Shown in pieces: positions 61,901 through 64,000 of a DNA stretch of 64,000 nt. The number at the start of each line of letters is the position of its first letter. Position 1 is the first letter of the stretch. Source of the stretch: Styela clava (taxonomy: Eukaryota > Chordata > Ascidiacea > Stolidobranchia > Styelidae); contig NC_135252.1 of the NCBI RefSeq assembly GCF_964204865.1, forward strand, positions 16,513,383 to 16,577,382, in the 5' to 3' direction. Under the pieces are notes generated by a model, which saw only the letters and a program-made list of their open reading frames with translations, searched no databases and was not told the DNA's origin. The position numbers were made by a program, and so were the translations under genes.

Positions 61901-63813
61901 AAATGTTTTGTTGGCAGGAAAATTCAGTTTAACTGAAAGAAGACATGATATTTATGAAAGACTTTTGTTTATAAAATATGAAATGTGAATTTTTACTGGG
62001 AAAATATAAACTTCAAAATGTGAATGCTAGTATAAAACTGAAAATACCCAAATCAGAATAATATCAAAGTTAAAATCAGCCCACAATTCAGATTAAATAA
62101 CGCCAGCGGCCGCGTAGTTTTAAAAATATATTCAGCTATATGCGAGACTTAAATATTGACCCAAAAGAATGATGCTATTGTATGGAAATATTTTTGAGGT
62201 AAGTTCACTTTATTGTCAGAGTAAGCCCAATCTGTTATTCCGGACACAACAAACGGCTTAGCAAATATTATACTCATTATGTGCTCCCGTAAAATACGGC
62301 GCGATAAAAACGCATATTTCCCATAAACCTATGAAATTAATGATGTAATACATCACGTGATTTTAACGAGATCACCTAACCGCTTGAAGGCCTATTAGAT
62401 GGGAATGAATCCATATGATGCTGAAAGTGTATATAAGCTAACTGAGCCTATTACTAAATCCAATCACTCGACAGTAAGGATAGTCTGATTGACACACAGC
62501 AATTGCAGCATTGCTCTGCAATATTTTGCAAAAAAATATATGTTTGCATATGTTAAACCTGGGGTCTGGCGTTTTATGCGTTGCATTGGGGAATCTATGC
62601 CATTACATTGGTCGTAATATAAATTTATTGGGCTCAACTTAAACAAATTTACCGAAAGTAACAATAAAATGTAACTCTTTTAACAGTGTTATACAACAAG
62701 TATAATCGCGTGTTTTCAGCAAAACCTTAATCGGCGTTTGAGGTGAGTAAAACCGGGACGAGTAATTCGTTTAGTCATCGGCAGTTGCACAGAATTGCGG
62801 GCTTATGAAGCTATTTGTGGTATGAGAGACATGTTTAGGTACAGTAGGCTGGCTAATGGCCAAAAAGATTTAACCCTAGGGCCTCTTGCGAAATCTCATT
62901 ACTTTGGCTTACAAAAGCATTTTGTTCGGGGCATAACGTAAAATACACCGAAAACGTAATATTAATCCTGCTAAACAGATAGGAATATTTCATACTCGTT
63001 ATTCTCTTGTTTCCGGTAATTACTGACCTTTGCGAAATTACCATGGGTAACAACAATTGGCGGAGGTAATGCCTTCACCAGAATACTTTTTCTAAAACCA
63101 TTCTGCAGCCATGATTTACAGACTGCCCATATTTTGCTAAAGTACAGCTCGCTCAATTTAAGAATATTATTTTATTTATAGAATCTTGAAGAGCATACCT
63201 GTGTGGCCATTGTTGAGAACTTCACCGCCGTCTAAATGTTGTCCGTATCCCTGAAGTTTCAACATGCGCAAGTTAGGATCAATGAGAACTTCGTTTGTTT
63301 GAATATCAACTGGTGATTGGGCATCGTCGCCACATGCTGGAGCTTCTTCCGACCAGCTGGATGGTCCTATCGCAATAAAATAATAAAGTCAAGAGTTATG
63401 CTAATTAGATTGAATTGTTATGGCAAATAACTATCAATTGACGACGTGTTTAAAAGTCGACAAATGACAGTCGAACGCATTTTTGATTCATCTAATGAAT
63501 GAAGAAGTTTAAAAAATGGGCTCCATAGCTCAAAGCAACACTGAACTGATGCAACCCCGAGAGAATATAAATTAAAACACAGAATTTACTAAATTTGGAA
63601 AGTTGAGATAAGACAAAGTATAAACAACTCAGCATATTATCTGCGCTTTATGGCTTCATTGGCAAACATCCTTTATAATACTCATGGTGTTTATTACTAA
63701 AAAATATTTTGCTTAGAACTGGTGTGAAATTAGCAAGTAAATAAGAGATAGAATGCTACCGTGCTCTCCAGCGTAGCTCCAGTCATCTGCTTGTACAGTT
63801 TGCAAGCAAAAGT
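52906..63813 (-). CDS. Membrane-anchored tandem double-domain alpha carbonic anhydrase (5' partial)
   Basis: Sixteen exons: 63813-63760, 63366-63199, 61932-61775, 61525-61366, 60660-60503, 59244-59079, 58685-58626, 56843-56658, 56325-56159, 55925-55724, 55338-55181, 54785-54678, 54600-54529, 54045-53895, 53556-53419, 52949-52906. Phases run unbroken for 715 residues. Each domain hydrates CO2 at a zinc. Domain 1 (about residues 10-288) has NNGH, LQLHIHW, YPAEMHIVH and SLTTPPCYE; domain 2 (about 298-650) has [21 protein letters not shown] and SLTTPPCSE, so all three zinc His, the His64 shuttle and Thr199 are present twice. Cys pairs (PACG/PPCY and PVCG/PPCS) fit the extracellular disulphide. 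After [11 protein letters not shown] come a Pro/Thr stem, a helix of about 23 residues ([14 protein letters not shown] onward), and a [10 protein letters not shown] tail. The signal peptide exon lies outside or was not found. Caveat: two separate genes would be possible only if domain 2 had its own unseen first exon. Confidence 0.85.
54529..54785 (-). other. Two phase-0 exons inserted in carbonic anhydrase domain 2
   Basis: Exons 54785-54678 (36 codons, [12 protein letters not shown]..) and 54600-54529 (24 codons, [13 protein letters not shown]..) are each a multiple of three with phase-0 ends. They lie between the TTPPC exon and the NYRP exon, where domain 1 has a single direct join. They add roughly 45 residues over domain 1, and the second could be skipped without changing frame. 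Confidence 0.7.
56844..58625. other. Long intron in carbonic anhydrase gene, nothing recognised
   Basis: The largest intron of the gene in this window. AT-rich; the frames inside (for example 57640-57900 plus) have no domain and lie on the opposite strand. Other introns longer than 300 bp (59245-60502, 60661-61365, 61933-63198) are equally empty to the eye. Confidence 0.5.
58773..58823 (-). other. Possible optional 51-nt exon between the two carbonic anhydrase domains
   Basis: Flanked by 'atatttag' and 'gtatttt', 51 nt long, open in the frame set by 59079 and 58685. Inclusion would add 17 residues ([10 protein letters not shown]..) to the linker; skipping keeps frame. The composition is hydrophobic and basic, unusual for a linker, so it may be chance. 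Confidence 0.25.
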
Positions 63814-64000
63814 CTGAGATTAAAAAATAAAATTTGAGTTGAATCGGGCAATGTACTGTATAATATATAAACATTTATAGCCTAAATGTTAGGTTAAATT
63901 TGCGAAGTTTGCAGCAGCACGATGTCATCGTGTCGAATATCTGTCTCGTATCTTGTCGTTGTTTATCCCATTGTCACCGCGGGCTTGGATTTCATCAGAT
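63814..64000 (-). other. Upstream intron of carbonic anhydrase gene, gene continues
   Basis: The first exon seen starts with two bases of a split codon, so at least one more exon lies upstream. No ATG with a signal-peptide-like frame and phase-1 donor was found in these 187 bases. Confidence 0.5.

Noticed and set aside
1-64000. CRISPR arrays, operons, Shine-Dalgarno sites, tRNA and rRNA genes
   Set aside because: Intron-containing animal genes rule out a prokaryotic reading; no spaced direct repeats of CRISPR type, and no cloverleaf or rRNA sequence was recognised by eye.

Overview
The window looks like AT-rich nuclear DNA from an invertebrate animal. Genes are split into many short exons with GT-AG introns, the products are metazoan types (rhodopsin-class GPCRs, a membrane-anchored alpha carbonic anhydrase, a PHYHD1-type dioxygenase), and the spacers hold animal-type transposon remains. 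A tunicate or similar invertebrate deuterostome would fit, but nothing seen fixes the taxon. All exon models were read by hand from splice signals, reading phase and family motifs, without transcripts.

Layout: 1-2830 is a satellite of about 440 bp units alternating in two types. 2.8-7.8 kb is a transposon graveyard (hAT-like remnants, C-rich runs, a dispersed repeat of about 165 bp). 8.0-10.95 kb (minus) is a decayed L1/Tx1-like LINE with an unusual cysteine-rich second ORF and no visible RT core. 11.05-12.2 kb holds a long inverted repeat and a purine-rich tract. 12.58-15.87 kb (plus) is a complete nine-exon PHYHD1 gene including a 22-nt exon.

18.3-50.5 kb (minus) is an array of related class A GPCR genes. 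Each complete gene has nine exons, each transmembrane helix on its own exon. Receptor A (18.3-28.7 kb) has a duplicated TM1-TM5 exon block in front of a single TM6/TM7/C-tail. It is followed by three tandem 7.3 kb units carrying receptors Y1 (intact), Y2 (intact) and Y3 (1-nt deletion in TM7). Two of the unit junctions also carry an orphan first exon of receptor A type. The receptors lack the usual DRY and CWxP motifs but keep NPxxY and the extracellular cysteines.

52.9-63.8 kb (minus, 5' end outside the window) is read as one gene encoding two complete alpha carbonic anhydrase domains in tandem, then a transmembrane helix and a short Cys/Lys-rich tail. Exon phases run without a break through both domains, and each keeps the zinc histidines. 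This fused extracellular double enzyme and the exon-shuffled GPCR array are the most interesting content.
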